A stretch of DNA of 64,000 nt from Paenibacillus glycinis (GTDB lineage Bacteria; Bacillota; Bacilli; Paenibacillales; Paenibacillaceae): the NCBI RefSeq assembly GCF_009909185.1, contig NZ_JAAAMV010000020.1, positions 62,001 through 126,000 of the forward strand, read 5' to 3'. The notes under the pieces are model-generated. The model was given only the letters and a program-made list of their open reading frames with translations. It did no database searches and was not told the DNA's origin. Positions 40,262 through 49,544 of this stretch are shown piece after piece (positions within the stretch are counted from its first letter, which is position 1; the number at the start of each line of letters is the position of its first letter). The position numbers and the translations under genes are program-made.

Positions 40262-43198
40262 GTGAACAAGAAATTAGCGGGCCTGCTTGCATTCGGCGTG
40301 CTGGCGCTGATTCCTGCGCCGGTGTTGGGAGATGCCGTCCCTCCCTCTTATGAAATCGAAGTCGATGCCCTTGAAAATTGGAACCAGGTGTTTCAGCATT
40401 CGGGCACGCTCAAGCTGCAAAACTTGCCCGGCGATGTCCTGGACCCGTCGCGCGTGAAGCCGAGCGGCGTTCCCGGCGAGAATCTGGTCTACCGGACGCC
40501 GGACAAGAACTACTTGCGTTCGTTCTCGATCTACGGGTACTACGCGGCCGGCCGCAATTACGACCATCCGATGATCGCGATATCCGGCGACGGCAAGACG
40601 TACAAGACGATCACGCCGGATATCCATGAGAGCGGCGGGAATACCGTCGTGTACGAATCGCGGGGGCTGCCGGCCGGCACGAAGTATCTGAAGATCACGT
40701 ACCCGGGCCTCGGCATCAACCAAGCGCCGTCGATCGGGAAGGTCGTGCTGAACGGTCCTTCGATGGTCGATGCCAGCGTGCCGTCGGGCACGGTGCCTTA
40801 CGGCCGCATGGTGATGCTGATCAGGGGAGAAGAAGGCGAGACGGTCTATTATACGACCGACGGGACCGATCCCCGGGTGTCGCTGACGCGCAAGCATTAC
40901 AGCAATCCGATTCCGGTGCTCGGCAAGCTGCTGCTGAAGACGACCGCCGTGAATCACTCGAGCTCGGGCAAGTCGGCGGCGAGCATGGTATCCACTTATC
41001 AGTACGCGCCGGCCGCCACGGATGCGGCGCCTGCCGGCATGGTCGATCCGCTCGACGATTTCAAGCTTGTCGACAGCCGTTCCAACCTGTATATCGCCAA
41101 GGACGATCCCGGCTACTTCGACAATGACGGAAGCCGGATCTCGCGATCCGCGATGGGACCGGGTTATGTCGTGTACCATACGGATTACGATATCCATACC
41201 TTCACGGTATACAGCAGCTTCTTCACCGGCGTTCCGGTCGAAAACCACCGTTTCTTCGCCTCGACGGACGGCAAGCGGTACACGGAAATATCCGCGGAAG
41301 CGAGCACGGCCGGTTATGCGGAGAGCAATTGGCAGCCGTACGCGTTCGAGGGATCATCCTTGCCGGCGAAGACGCGATATCTGAAAATCATGCTGGTCGG
41401 ATCGGCCAATTCCTGGTCGCCGCAGGTGTCCAAGGTCGTGCTCAACCGGAACACGGCTTCGGTGAAGCTGGTTTCCTCGGAGAAGGACGCGAAGGTCAAG
41501 GCGACCCTGTCGACGGACACGCAGGGCGCGCGCATCTATTACCGGTTGAACAAAGGGGCGGATTTCCTGCCGTACAGTACGCCGCTGGAGCTGTCGGGCT
41601 ACAACGTCCTGGAAACGTATTCGGTCAAGGACGGCCTGCTGCCGAGCCCGATCGGCAAATTCACGGTGAACGCAAGCAGCGATATCCTGGTCGACAAGTA
41701 CGGCCAGATGAAGAACGCGAACTTCGCCGGGAAGGTGAAGAGCGACGCGGAGCTGGCCGCCGACGCCCAGGAAGACGCCGATTATTACGGCAGCCTCACG
41801 CCGCCGACCGATCGGGACGGCTACGGCGGACTCGCCGGCAGCGCGGAGAAGAACGGCTTGAAGCAGACGGGCTATTTCGCGGTGCAGCAGCTCGGCGACC
41901 GCAAAGTCCTGACGACGCCGGAAGGAAATCTCTACTTCAGCCTGGCGGTAAACGGGGTCACGGCCAACGAGACGTACACGATGGTCAAGGGACGGGAGCA
42001 GAAATTCGAATTCATTCCTCCGTACGAGGGCGATTACAAGCGCGCTTTCGTCGGCGGGAAGGACAATTTCTCCTTCTACATGGCCAACGTATTCCGGAAG
42101 ACCGGGGTGTTCCCGACCGAGCATGCCGTCTACTCGCAAGCGATCGCGCGGCTGCAAGACTGGGGCTTTAACGGCATCGGCAACTATTCGACCGAGAAGT
42201 ACGGCGAAGAGGGCAAGTTCCCTTACGTGCGGATGCTTCCGCTCAGCAGCATGAGCTTCGCCAAGCTCGACGGCATCTCGATCTTCGACATCTTCGCGCC
42301 GAACGCCGAGGCCAAGATCGACGGTGCGTTCGACAAAGCGCTGACGCCGCACAAGGACGACAAGATGCTGATCGGCTACTTCATCGACAACGAATACGAT
42401 TTCCATAAATTTTATTCCAACGTGCCGAAGCTGAAGGCGAGCTCCGCCGCCATCAAAGGGAAATTGGTCGAACGGCTGAGAGACGAATACCGGACGATCG
42501 AGGCGTTCAACGCCGCGTGGAAAACGAAGTTCCGTTCGTTCGACGAGATGAACGAAGCCGAGCTGCCGATCATTACGTCGGCGTCCTGGCGCGACATGGA
42601 CGATTTCTTCGCCTATTACCTGGATACGTTTTTCGAGACCGTCTCGCGGCTGTACCGCAAGTACGACCCCAACCACCTGCTGCTCGGGGACCGTTGGATC
42701 ACGACGGCCTTCCATAACGAGAAGTTTCGGGATCCGCTGGCGAAAACGGAAGGGAAATACGTGGACGTCATCAGCATCAACTATTATTCGTACAAGATCG
42801 AGGCCGACCTCCTGCAGGATGTATACGAGACGTCCGGCGGCACGCCGATCCTGCTGAGCGAATTCGGTTACGGCACGGGGGAGCAGGGGCTGAATCCGCT
42901 GCTTCCGAACTCGGCGTCGAATCAATTCCAGCGCGGGATGCGCTACCGGAACTACGTGGAGGGCGTCGCGACGCTGCCTTATATCGTCGGCGCGCATCTG
43001 TTCAATTACGTGGATCAAGCCGGTCTCGGCCGCTATTGGCAGGGCGAATGGGGAGAGCATTACAACTCCGGGCTCGTCAACGTGGCGGATCGTCCGTACA
43101 AAGACTATCTGCAGGGCATCATGGACACGAATTACGACATTTACAAAGTGATGCTCGGGGAGCGCGCGAAGTTCTACTACGATTTTAGCAAAGGGTGA
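40262..43198 (+). CDS. Secreted multidomain glycoside hydrolase-like protein in the EPS cluster
   Basis: The 978-residue protein has a signal peptide (KKLAGLLAFGVLALIPAPVL), then beta-rich modules: a discoidin-like region at about 30-170, a chitobiase C-terminal-like module near 180-250 (ETVYYTTDGTDPR), a second discoidin-like region near 265-390, and another chitobiase-like module near 395-470 (GARIYYRLN). A catalytic TIM-barrel domain follows from about 545: YFAVQQLGDRKVLTTPEGN, LQDWGFNGIGNYS, MLIGYFIDNEYDF with a candidate acid/base Glu, and GTPILLSEFGYG with a candidate nucleophile Glu. It resembles clan GH-A agarase/beta-galactosidase-like enzymes. It probably trims or releases the EPS outside the cell. 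Confidence 0.75.
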   Translation: MNKKLAGLLAFGVLALIPAPVLGDAVPPSYEIEVDALENWNQVFQHSGTLKLQNLPGDVLDPSRVKPSGVPGENLVYRTPDKNYLRSFSIYGYYAAGRNYDHPMIAISGDGKTYKTITPDIHESGGNTVVYESRGLPAGTKYLKITYPGLGINQAPSIGKVVLNGPSMVDASVPSGTVPYGRMVMLIRGEEGETVYYTTDGTDPRVSLTRKHYSNPIPVLGKLLLKTTAVNHSSSGKSAASMVSTYQYAPAATDAAPAGMVDPLDDFKLVDSRSNLYIAKDDPGYFDNDGSRISRSAMGPGYVVYHTDYDIHTFTVYSSFFTGVPVENHRFFASTDGKRYTEISAEASTAGYAESNWQPYAFEGSSLPAKTRYLKIMLVGSANSWSPQVSKVVLNRNTASVKLVSSEKDAKVKATLSTDTQGARIYYRLNKGADFLPYSTPLELSGYNVLETYSVKDGLLPSPIGKFTVNASSDILVDKYGQMKNANFAGKVKSDAELAADAQEDADYYGSLTPPTDRDGYGGLAGSAEKNGLKQTGYFAVQQLGDRKVLTTPEGNLYFSLAVNGVTANETYTMVKGREQKFEFIPPYEGDYKRAFVGGKDNFSFYMANVFRKTGVFPTEHAVYSQAIARLQDWGFNGIGNYSTEKYGEEGKFPYVRMLPLSSMSFAKLDGISIFDIFAPNAEAKIDGAFDKALTPHKDDKMLIGYFIDNEYDFHKFYSNVPKLKASSAAIKGKLVERLRDEYRTIEAFNAAWKTKFRSFDEMNEAELPIITSASWRDMDDFFAYYLDTFFETVSRLYRKYDPNHLLLGDRWITTAFHNEKFRDPLAKTEGKYVDVISINYYSYKIEADLLQDVYETSGGTPILLSEFGYGTGEQGLNPLLPNSASNQFQRGMRYRNYVEGVATLPYIVGAHLFNYVDQAGLGRYWQGEWGEHYNSGLVNVADRPYKDYLQGIMDTNYDIYKVMLGERAKFYYDFSKG

Positions 43199-44460
43199 AG
43201 GGTGCTTTGGTCGATTCGAACGGCAACAATCTGGTCTTCTTGCTCTGCACGCCGAGAAGCGGCAGCTCATTGGCAACGGTGATGCTCCAAAATCACAGCA
43301 AAATGTTCGCCACGCAGGAAATGTGGTTTTTGATGAGCCTGGTCGATCTGCTCGCGCCGCAGCGCAGGGCGTACGGCGGAACGGGCATCATCAACCAATT
43401 TTACAATGGCGTCCTGCCGCATGAAACCTTCGAGGACGCATGCAGGGCATTTGCGCTTCAGGTGTACAACGGCTTGCTGCAAAGCAGCGAAGGCGCGGAG
43501 CTGGTCATCGACAAGTCTCCCCGGTACTACTATCTGCTGGAATTCCTGGACGCGCTGTTTCCCGAATCCAAGCGGATCTGGCTCATCCGGAACCCGCTCG
43601 CGGTGCTCTCCTCGTACAAGAAGGTGGACAAGCACAGGGGCGGCAACGGCTTCGATCTGGCGGAGGGCTTGCGGAATCCGGCCTTCGACATGAAGATCGC
43701 CGATCTCACCGTCGGGTTGTTCCGGTACTTCGACTACTTCTCGACGGACAGCCCCTATGCGCATCGGCTGCATTACGAGAAATTGGTGGCCGATCCCAAG
43801 ACGCAGCTGGCGGAAGTGTGCCGGTTCCTCGGCCGCGACTACGAGGCGGGCATGGAGACGTATGGCAACGCGATGAACACCTCCAAGTCGGATCTGTATT
43901 TCAGCATGGGGGTTGGCGATCCGTTCGTGGCGAACCATACGGCGCCCAATCAGGATTCCGTCGCCATCTGGAAAGAGGTGCTCGACAAGCGGGAGATCGA
44001 GCTGTACGTCCGGGTGCTCGGGGCGCGGATCTTCCACGACCTCGGCTATGCCGAACAGCTGGAAGAGGCGGAGAAGCTGACGGGCGTGCGCTTCGGCATG
44101 GAGCCGGACGAAGAGCTGCTCGCGCTTCGCGCCAAGCAGCTGACGGACGCGGCGGGGCGCGGATGGGAGGAGGGCTATACGATGACCTCCAAGCCGGCCC
44201 CGGGAAGAAGGTTGTTCTTGCCGGGACGCGGCGAGCCGGTCGCGGAAAGCCGGCTTCAACCGGACACGCTGCAGCTGCAGATCACCATCCGGGCGCTCGA
44301 GAAGCGGCTGGAGATGGGGGCCATGGAGCAACGGCAGTTAAAATCGCGGCTCGATACGATGAACCGCAAGATCAATCGGCTGAAATCGCTCATTCCCTTC
44401 GGCAGCCGGCTCTCGTCCTTGGCCTCGTCCTACTTGACCAACGGCGGAGGCAAGAAATGA
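43195..44460 (+). CDS. PAPS-dependent sulfotransferase
   Basis: The 421-residue protein has the sulfotransferase fold. LLCTPRSGSSLATVMLQNHS gives the 5'-phosphosulfate loop (T19-S25), followed by ELVIDKSPRYYYLLEFLDAL and IWLIRNPLAVLSSYKKVDKH, where R132 and the nearby Ser bind the 3'-phosphate. KLVADPKTQLAEVCRFLG is the late motif. The C-terminal 100 residues are a coiled coil (QLQITIRALEKRLEMGAMEQ). It transfers sulfate from PAPS to a hydroxyl, on sugar or Tyr. The GTG start overlaps the hydrolase stop, and its own stop overlaps the lasso cyclase start in ATGA, so it is coupled to both EPS and lasso genes. Confidence 0.85.
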   Translation: MKGALVDSNGNNLVFLLCTPRSGSSLATVMLQNHSKMFATQEMWFLMSLVDLLAPQRRAYGGTGIINQFYNGVLPHETFEDACRAFALQVYNGLLQSSEGAELVIDKSPRYYYLLEFLDALFPESKRIWLIRNPLAVLSSYKKVDKHRGGNGFDLAEGLRNPAFDMKIADLTVGLFRYFDYFSTDSPYAHRLHYEKLVADPKTQLAEVCRFLGRDYEAGMETYGNAMNTSKSDLYFSMGVGDPFVANHTAPNQDSVAIWKEVLDKREIELYVRVLGARIFHDLGYAEQLEEAEKLTGVRFGMEPDEELLALRAKQLTDAAGRGWEEGYTMTSKPAPGRRLFLPGRGEPVAESRLQPDTLQLQITIRALEKRLEMGAMEQRQLKSRLDTMNRKINRLKSLIPFGSRLSSLASSYLTNGGGKK

Positions 44461-46397
44461 GCGCGATTGCCGGACTGCTCCGGTTCGACGGGCAGCATGC
44501 CGGCTTCGAGGACGGTCAAGCGATGATGGACGCGATGCAGGCATACGCCGCGGACGACGTGCAGAGCTGGACGGACGGCCCGGTCTTCCTCGGCTGCCGC
44601 GCGATGTGGATCACGCCGGAGTCCGTCGGCGAACGGATGCCCTACTGCGATCCGGAGCACGGGCTCGCGATCGCCGCGGACGCGATCATCGACAACCGCG
44701 CGGAATTATTCGAGCTGCTGCAGGTTCATTCGCCGCTGCGCAAGCGGATGACCGACAGCGAGCTGATCCTGCTCGCTTACCGCAAATGGGGGCGAGAAGC
44801 GCCGGAGCGTCTGGTCGGCGATTTCGCCTTCGTCATCTGGGACGAGAAGCAGCGGCTGTTGTTCGGCGCCAGGGACCTGCTCGGGTACCGTAGTCTGTAT
44901 TACCATCGCGATGACCGGCGATTTGCCTTCGGCACGACGATGGCGCCCTTGTTCGCGCTGCCGGACGTGACGAAGGAGCTGTACGAGACATGGCTCGCGG
45001 AGTTCATGGCCATCCCGGAGATGTACGAAGCCACGGACGTCGGATCGACGCCGTACCGGCACATCCATCAAGTGCCGCCGGCGCATACGTTCATCGTCTC
45101 GGAGGGGAAGATGTCGCTGTCCGGTTACGGATCGCTCGAGCCGAAGGAGATGCTGCGGCTGAAGTCGGACGGCGAGTACGAGGAAGCGTTCCGGGACGTA
45201 TTCGAGGAAGCGGTGAAGTCGAGACTCCGGACGCACCGCCATGTGGCGGCGACGCTCAGCGGCGGCCTGGATTCGGGCGCGGTCGCCAGCTTCGCGGCCC
45301 GTGCGCTGCGAGGCGAAGGGAAGTCGCTGCATACGTACAGCTACGTCCCGACGAGCGACTTCGCCGATTGGACGCCGAAGAGCGCGACCGCCGACGAGAC
45401 CCGGTACATCCAAGCGACGGTCCGCCACGCGGGGAACATCACGGACCGTTACCTGGACTTCGAGGGGATCAGCCCGATGTCGCAAGTGGACGATTGGCTG
45501 GACATCCTGGAGACGCCTTATAAGTTCTTCGAGAACTCCTTCTGGCTGAAGGGAATGTACGAGCAGGCCGGCGGGCAGGGAGCGGGCGTGCTGCTGACCG
45601 GAGCGCGCGGGAATTTCACGATCTCGTGGGGACCGGCGGTCTACTATTACGCGCTGCTTCTCCGGAAGATGAAGTGGCTGCAGTTCATGCGGGAGCTCCG
45701 GCTGTACAGCGCCAACAAAGGCATCCCCGGCTCGCGGCTGCTCTCCGTCATCTGCAAGGAAGCATTCCCCATGCTGGCGAAGCATGCGGCCCCGGACGCC
45801 GGGAGCGAGATTCCGGGCATGCTCATCCATCCCGATTTCGCCAAGCGTACCGACGTGTTCGCCAAGCTGCAGGAAAGCCGGCTCGGCGCGAACGGCTCCG
45901 CGATCACCGACCCGCTGGAGCTGCGGAAGGACAAGCTGCAAAGCTTGGCGGTCGGCAACAAGAACGGCTCGTCGGCCACGAAGCTGTCCCTGCGCTACGG
46001 CGCGTGGGAGCGCGACCCGACCTGCGATCCCAGGGTCGTGCGGTTCTGTTTCTCGGTGCCGGTGGAGCAGTACGTGCGCAACGGCCTGGACCGGGCGCTG
46101 ATCCGGCGGGCGACGAAGCATTATTTGCCCGACGAGGTCAGGCTGAACCAGCGCGTGCGGGGCATTCAGGGCGCGGATTGGGTGCACCGCATCATCCCGG
46201 CGTGGCGATCGCTGGAGAACGAGCTGCACCGGCTTTGCGCCGATCCCGTCGCGTCGAATTATCTCCACGTCGGCCGGATCAAGGAAGCCCTCTCGCGGCT
46301 CGGCGGGGAACCCCGTCCGGAGCAGGCGTTCCATCCGGAGATGCGGATGCTGATGCGCAGCCTGATCATTTACCGGTTCCTGAAGCGGATGGCGTAA
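44457..46397 (+). CDS. Lasso peptide cyclase C1 (asparagine synthetase-like)
   Basis: The 646-residue protein has an N-terminal glutaminase-like domain without the catalytic Cys (starts MSAIAGLLRF) and the ATP-pyrophosphatase domain with SGGLDSG at about residues 268-274. It matches lasso cyclases (LarC/PadeC type). These activate the side-chain carboxylate of Asp/Glu in the core as an AMP ester and close the N-terminal ring. Its start overlaps the sulfotransferase stop. The adjacent precursor A1, 34 bases downstream, is its likely substrate. Third codon positions are about 88% G+C over the first 68 codons, like the surrounding EPS genes. Confidence 0.93.
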   Translation: MSAIAGLLRFDGQHAGFEDGQAMMDAMQAYAADDVQSWTDGPVFLGCRAMWITPESVGERMPYCDPEHGLAIAADAIIDNRAELFELLQVHSPLRKRMTDSELILLAYRKWGREAPERLVGDFAFVIWDEKQRLLFGARDLLGYRSLYYHRDDRRFAFGTTMAPLFALPDVTKELYETWLAEFMAIPEMYEATDVGSTPYRHIHQVPPAHTFIVSEGKMSLSGYGSLEPKEMLRLKSDGEYEEAFRDVFEEAVKSRLRTHRHVAATLSGGLDSGAVASFAARALRGEGKSLHTYSYVPTSDFADWTPKSATADETRYIQATVRHAGNITDRYLDFEGISPMSQVDDWLDILETPYKFFENSFWLKGMYEQAGGQGAGVLLTGARGNFTISWGPAVYYYALLLRKMKWLQFMRELRLYSANKGIPGSRLLSVICKEAFPMLAKHAAPDAGSEIPGMLIHPDFAKRTDVFAKLQESRLGANGSAITDPLELRKDKLQSLAVGNKNGSSATKLSLRYGAWERDPTCDPRVVRFCFSVPVEQYVRNGLDRALIRRATKHYLPDEVRLNQRVRGIQGADWVHRIIPAWRSLENELHRLCADPVASNYLHVGRIKEALSRLGGEPRPEQAFHPEMRMLMRSLIIYRFLKRMA

Positions 46398-46431
46398 GGC
46401 GCGCGAAACACTTGAAGGGAGGTGAAAACAC

Positions 46432-46569
46432 ATGGAAAACCAAGCGAAAAAAGAATGGTCGGCTCCTGCTTTGGAGGCGCTGAACGTAAGCGAAACGATG
46501 TACGGCAAAGGCAATACGGTGATCGACTTCATCACGACAGACGACATGGACATCTACAACCCGAGCTAG
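46432..46569 (+). CDS. Lasso peptide precursor A1
   Basis: This 45-residue peptide is too short for most gene finders. Leader residues 1-23 carry the paeninodin-type recognition pattern W9, P12, L14, L17 and the penultimate Thr22 before Met23. The core is residues 24-45. Its ninth residue, Asp32, would close a nine-membered ring with the N-terminus. The first core residue is Tyr24, rather than the usual Gly, Ala, Ser or Cys. The C-terminal residue is Ser45, the site phosphorylated in paeninodin. Tyr42 has Asp37, Asp38 and Asp40 just before it. GGGAGGTGA gives a near-perfect ribosome site. The exact core boundary is inferred from precursor A2. Confidence 0.88.
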   Translation: MENQAKKEWSAPALEALNVSETMYGKGNTVIDFITTDDMDIYNPS

Positions 46570-46597
46570 GTTCGCGTTAAAGCTCGCTTTGATTCAT

Positions 46598-46647
46598 GTG
46601 TCCTTATACAATCCGTTTCCGGATTGTATAAGGCACCTTCTTTTTTT
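46598..46647 (+). terminator. Hairpin terminator between A1 and kinase K1
   Basis: CCTTATACAATCCG pairs perfectly with CGGATTGTATAAGG around TTTC; GTG and CAC extend it past one mismatch. It is followed by CTTCTTTTTTT. It should end most transcripts after the precursor and leave less mRNA for the modifying enzymes downstream. Confidence 0.9.
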
Positions 46648-46672
46648 ATACGGACGAAAGGGGCGAAGCGAA

Positions 46673-47620
46673 TTGATATCTGCCGTACGGCAAACGATTT
46701 ACAAGGCCTTCGGCTTACGGATAGCGAGCGACATCCCGCTGCCCGAACTGCCCTTATCCGTTTCGTCGGAGAACGGCGCGGACGCGGACGTCGCCATCGC
46801 GACGGGCAGTCCGGACGGCTTGCTCGAAGTACTGAAGAACGCGGGCAGCAATTTTGCGCGCATCGAGAACCGGTTTCTGTTTTTGATCCCGGATACGGCT
46901 TTCTATTGCATCGAGGACGGCCGCAAGATCACGGTTTGCCCGCTTGCGGGAGCGGATCCGGAGAAAGTGCGCGTGTACTTGCTGGGTACCTGCATGGGCG
47001 CGTTGTTGATGATCCGGGGCGTGCTGCCGCTGCATGGAAGCGCGGTCGAGATCGACGGCAAAGCATATGCGTTCCTGGGCGACTCCGGCGCGGGGAAATC
47101 GACCTTGGCGGCCGCGTTCGTCAGCGGAGGCTATCGACTCGTAAGCGACGACGTCATTGCGGTTACGCAAGCGAACGACGGGACGGCGGTCGTTGCGCCC
47201 GCTTATCCCCAGCAGAAGCTGTGGCAGGAAAGCCTCGATCGGCTCGGCATGAACCGGAACGACGGGAATTATCGCCCGGTTTATCGGGAAACGACCAAAT
47301 ACGCCGTTCCGGTGGCCGCGCGATTTTGCGAGAAGCCGGTTCCGCTCGCGGGCGCGTTCGAGCTGCTCCGATCAAGCGGGGGCGAGATCAGCGTCGTCCG
47401 GCTGCCGAATCTCGAGCGGCTGCGCGTCATGATGGTCCACACGTACCGGAACAGGCTCATCCATCGGCTCGGCTTGGAGACGTGGCACTTCAAGACGGCG
47501 GCGGGCTTTGCCGAACGGATGGACATGCACCAGCTCGGCAGGCCGCCGGAAGTCTTCACGGTCAATAGCTTGGCAGCCGCGATCATCCACATCATAAGAG
47601 AAGGGGTAGATAACAAATGA
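46673..47620 (+). CDS. HPr kinase-like lasso precursor kinase K1
   Basis: This 315-residue P-loop kinase of the HPrK type has GDSGAGKST at about residues 136-144 and SDDVIAV as the acidic motif after it. LPLHGSAVEIDGKAYAFLGD and YPQQKLWQESLDRLGM are shared with PadeK-type enzymes, which phosphorylate the C-terminal Ser of paeninodin-class precursors. Precursor A1 ends in Ser, so the role fits. TTG 46673 is preferred, because AAAGGGG lies upstream and the alignment with K2 begins there; an ATG at 46589 falls inside the terminator hairpin. Its stop overlaps the start of B1. Confidence 0.85.
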   Translation: MISAVRQTIYKAFGLRIASDIPLPELPLSVSSENGADADVAIATGSPDGLLEVLKNAGSNFARIENRFLFLIPDTAFYCIEDGRKITVCPLAGADPEKVRVYLLGTCMGALLMIRGVLPLHGSAVEIDGKAYAFLGDSGAGKSTLAAAFVSGGYRLVSDDVIAVTQANDGTAVVAPAYPQQKLWQESLDRLGMNRNDGNYRPVYRETTKYAVPVAARFCEKPVPLAGAFELLRSSGGEISVVRLPNLERLRVMMVHTYRNRLIHRLGLETWHFKTAAGFAERMDMHQLGRPPEVFTVNSLAAAIIHIIREGVDNK

Positions 47621-47913
47621 CGAAAACCATCCACGGCGGGCAAAAGGTCGTTCAATCGGCAGGAAGCGTCGTCAGCGACATGAACGGGGAGAAGGTCATG
47701 TTCTCCGTGAATTCCGGGAAATACTTCAACCTTGGCGCGGTCGGAGGCCGAGTATGGGAGCTGATCGCCTCGCCGATTCCGGTAAGCAGCCTGGTCGACG
47801 AGCTGGTCTCCGAATACGACGTCGATCGCTCGGCTTGCGAGGAACAGGTCGCCGCCTTCCTGAAGAACCTGCAGGAGGAAGCGCTGATCGAGGTTCGGAA
47901 CGGTGAAGGGTAA
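47617..47913 (+). CDS. Lasso peptide RRE protein B1 (PqqD-like)
   Basis: The 98-residue protein has the PqqD-like RiPP recognition fold: GEKVMFSVNSGKYFNLGAVG, VWELIASPIPVSSLVDELVS and a C-terminal helix ACEEQVAAFLKNLQEEALIE. B1 proteins bind the leader (W9, P12, L14, L17 region) and bring it to the B2 protease. It is the only RRE protein in the cluster, so it must serve both precursors. The ATG overlaps the K1 stop, and the end overlaps B2 by 11 bases. Confidence 0.9.
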   Translation: MTKTIHGGQKVVQSAGSVVSDMNGEKVMFSVNSGKYFNLGAVGGRVWELIASPIPVSSLVDELVSEYDVDRSACEEQVAAFLKNLQEEALIEVRNGEG

Positions 47914-48379
47914 GCTGTCGAAGTTTCTGTCGCTGCCGGGGGAGAAGAAGCGTCTCATGCTGGAAGCGCTTATTTACCTAGGCGTGGCGCGCATGATGAA
48001 GGCGATGCCGTTCTCCCGGATCGCGCCTTCCCTGGGGAGGCGCATGCTGGAAACGCCGTTCGAGCGCGAGCCGGCCGACGAGCACGCGATCCGTCGGGTA
48101 ACCCAGGCGGTCCGGATCATGAGCCGCCATACGTTCTGGGAAAGCCAGTGCCTGGTCAGGGCGATCGCCGCCAAAAAAATGCTGGAGCGCCGGCAGATCG
48201 GCAGCACGCTGTATTTGGGAACGGCAAGGGACCCGGCAGGAAAGCTGGTCGCTCACGCTTGGCTGCGGAGCGGTCCGTTCTACGTGACCGGAGCCGAGGA
48301 GATGGGGATGTTCACGATGGTCGCCGCTTTCGGGACCGTGAAACGCACGGAGAGGATGGAAGGTGCTGATTATGGATAA
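47903..48379 (+). CDS. Lasso peptide leader protease B2 (transglutaminase-like)
   Basis: This 158-residue protein matches the B2 cysteine protease family of lasso peptides. The catalytic Cys lies in WESQCLVRAIAAKKML, the His in KLVAHAWLRSG, and the following GPFYVTG region completes the fold. With B1 it cuts after the leader (after Met23) so the new N-terminus can be joined to Asp32. A GTG start at 47903 overlaps the end of B1. It is the only B2 in the cluster. Its end overlaps the nucleotidyltransferase gene by 8 bases. Confidence 0.9.
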   Translation: MKGKLSKFLSLPGEKKRLMLEALIYLGVARMMKAMPFSRIAPSLGRRMLETPFEREPADEHAIRRVTQAVRIMSRHTFWESQCLVRAIAAKKMLERRQIGSTLYLGTARDPAGKLVAHAWLRSGPFYVTGAEEMGMFTMVAAFGTVKRTERMEGADYG

Positions 48380-49544
48380 CGATTGTACGCTTGATTTAAG
48401 CGCATTTCCGGAGGAGCTGCACATCATGTTGGCGTTCATGCGGACGGACGCCGTTACGCCAGCGGGGCAATCGGTTCACCCATCGCTGCCGAACATCGAT
48501 TGGAATCAATTCGTGAAGCTGGCCCGGCATCATCGGGTCTATCCGAAGCTGTATGCCGATCAGAAAGCCGGCGAATTGATTCCTGCCGATGTTCTGCAAG
48601 TCCTTCAATCCGATTTCATGCAAAATATGTTTCAAATGCTGCGCTTGAGCGGGGAAATGGAACGGGTATGCAAGTCGCTTCGGGAGAGCGGGATCCCCCC
48701 GCTGGTCTTGAAAGGGCCGGTGCTGGCCAAGGATCTGTACGGGGATCTCTCGCTCCGGACGTCCAAGGACCTGGACATTCTCATTCCGACGGGCGAGGTC
48801 GAGCATGCCGAGAAGCTGCTGCTGGCGCTCGGCTACGAGAGCGATTCGAACGTTCCGCGCGTGTTCAACTGGAAGTGGAAGACGCATCATATCTCCTTCA
48901 CGCATCCGCAGACGAGAATCCAGGTGGAAATTCATTGGCGGCTCAATTCCGACATGGGGAAGGAACCGCCGTTCGAGGAACTCTGGGCGCGGAGAAGGCG
49001 CAGCCCGCTTTCGCGCGAGGAGATCTATCTGCTCGGCAGCGAAGACCTCTTCATGTATCTCGTGTCGCACGGCGCCCGCCACGGCTGGTTTCGGCTCCGC
49101 TGGCTGGCGGATATCGACCGGATGATGCGCCGCAGCCTGGACTACGGCATGCTTATTCCGCTGATGCGCCGCTACGAATGCCTGCATCTGGGCGGCCAAG
49201 CGCTGATGCTCGTATCCAGCCTGTTCAATACCCCGGTTCCTCAGGAGGCAAAGCAGATGCTCGCGGGCGGGCATGCGCGTGAGCTGGCGGAACGTTCGCT
49301 CTATTTCATCCGGGACATCGTTTCGTTCACGCCCGGGCCGGGCTACAAAGAATTGGAAAAAACGTACAAGCGTTATTTATTCGCCCTGAAGACGAACCGG
49401 CAAAAGTCGGTGTACATGATCAGCCAGCTATACCCGAGCTTTCGGGATACGGAGGCGCTGCCGCTTCCGAAATCGCTGCACTTTCTGTATTTTCCTTTGC
49501 GGCCGTTCGTGTGGTTATGGCGGCAGATGAAGCAGGGTGCCTAG
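48372..49544 (+). CDS. Nucleotidyltransferase family protein of the lasso cluster (PadeN-like)
   Basis: This 390-residue protein has the uncharacterised nucleotidyltransferase pattern (NTP_transf_5 type): LKGPVLAKDLYGDLSLRTSK, DLDILIPTGEVEHAEKLLLA with the metal-binding D-x-D, and QVEIHWRLNSDM. The C-terminal half is helical (LFMYLVSHGARHGWFRLRWL). Such genes accompany paeninodin-type clusters, where the role is unclear. ATG 48372 has GGAAGG upstream; a GTG at 48363 is less likely. It ends the first lasso module, 158 bases before the second. Confidence 0.8.
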   Translation: MDNDCTLDLSAFPEELHIMLAFMRTDAVTPAGQSVHPSLPNIDWNQFVKLARHHRVYPKLYADQKAGELIPADVLQVLQSDFMQNMFQMLRLSGEMERVCKSLRESGIPPLVLKGPVLAKDLYGDLSLRTSKDLDILIPTGEVEHAEKLLLALGYESDSNVPRVFNWKWKTHHISFTHPQTRIQVEIHWRLNSDMGKEPPFEELWARRRRSPLSREEIYLLGSEDLFMYLVSHGARHGWFRLRWLADIDRMMRRSLDYGMLIPLMRRYECLHLGGQALMLVSSLFNTPVPQEAKQMLAGGHARELAERSLYFIRDIVSFTPGPGYKELEKTYKRYLFALKTNRQKSVYMISQLYPSFRDTEALPLPKSLHFLYFPLRPFVWLWRQMKQGA

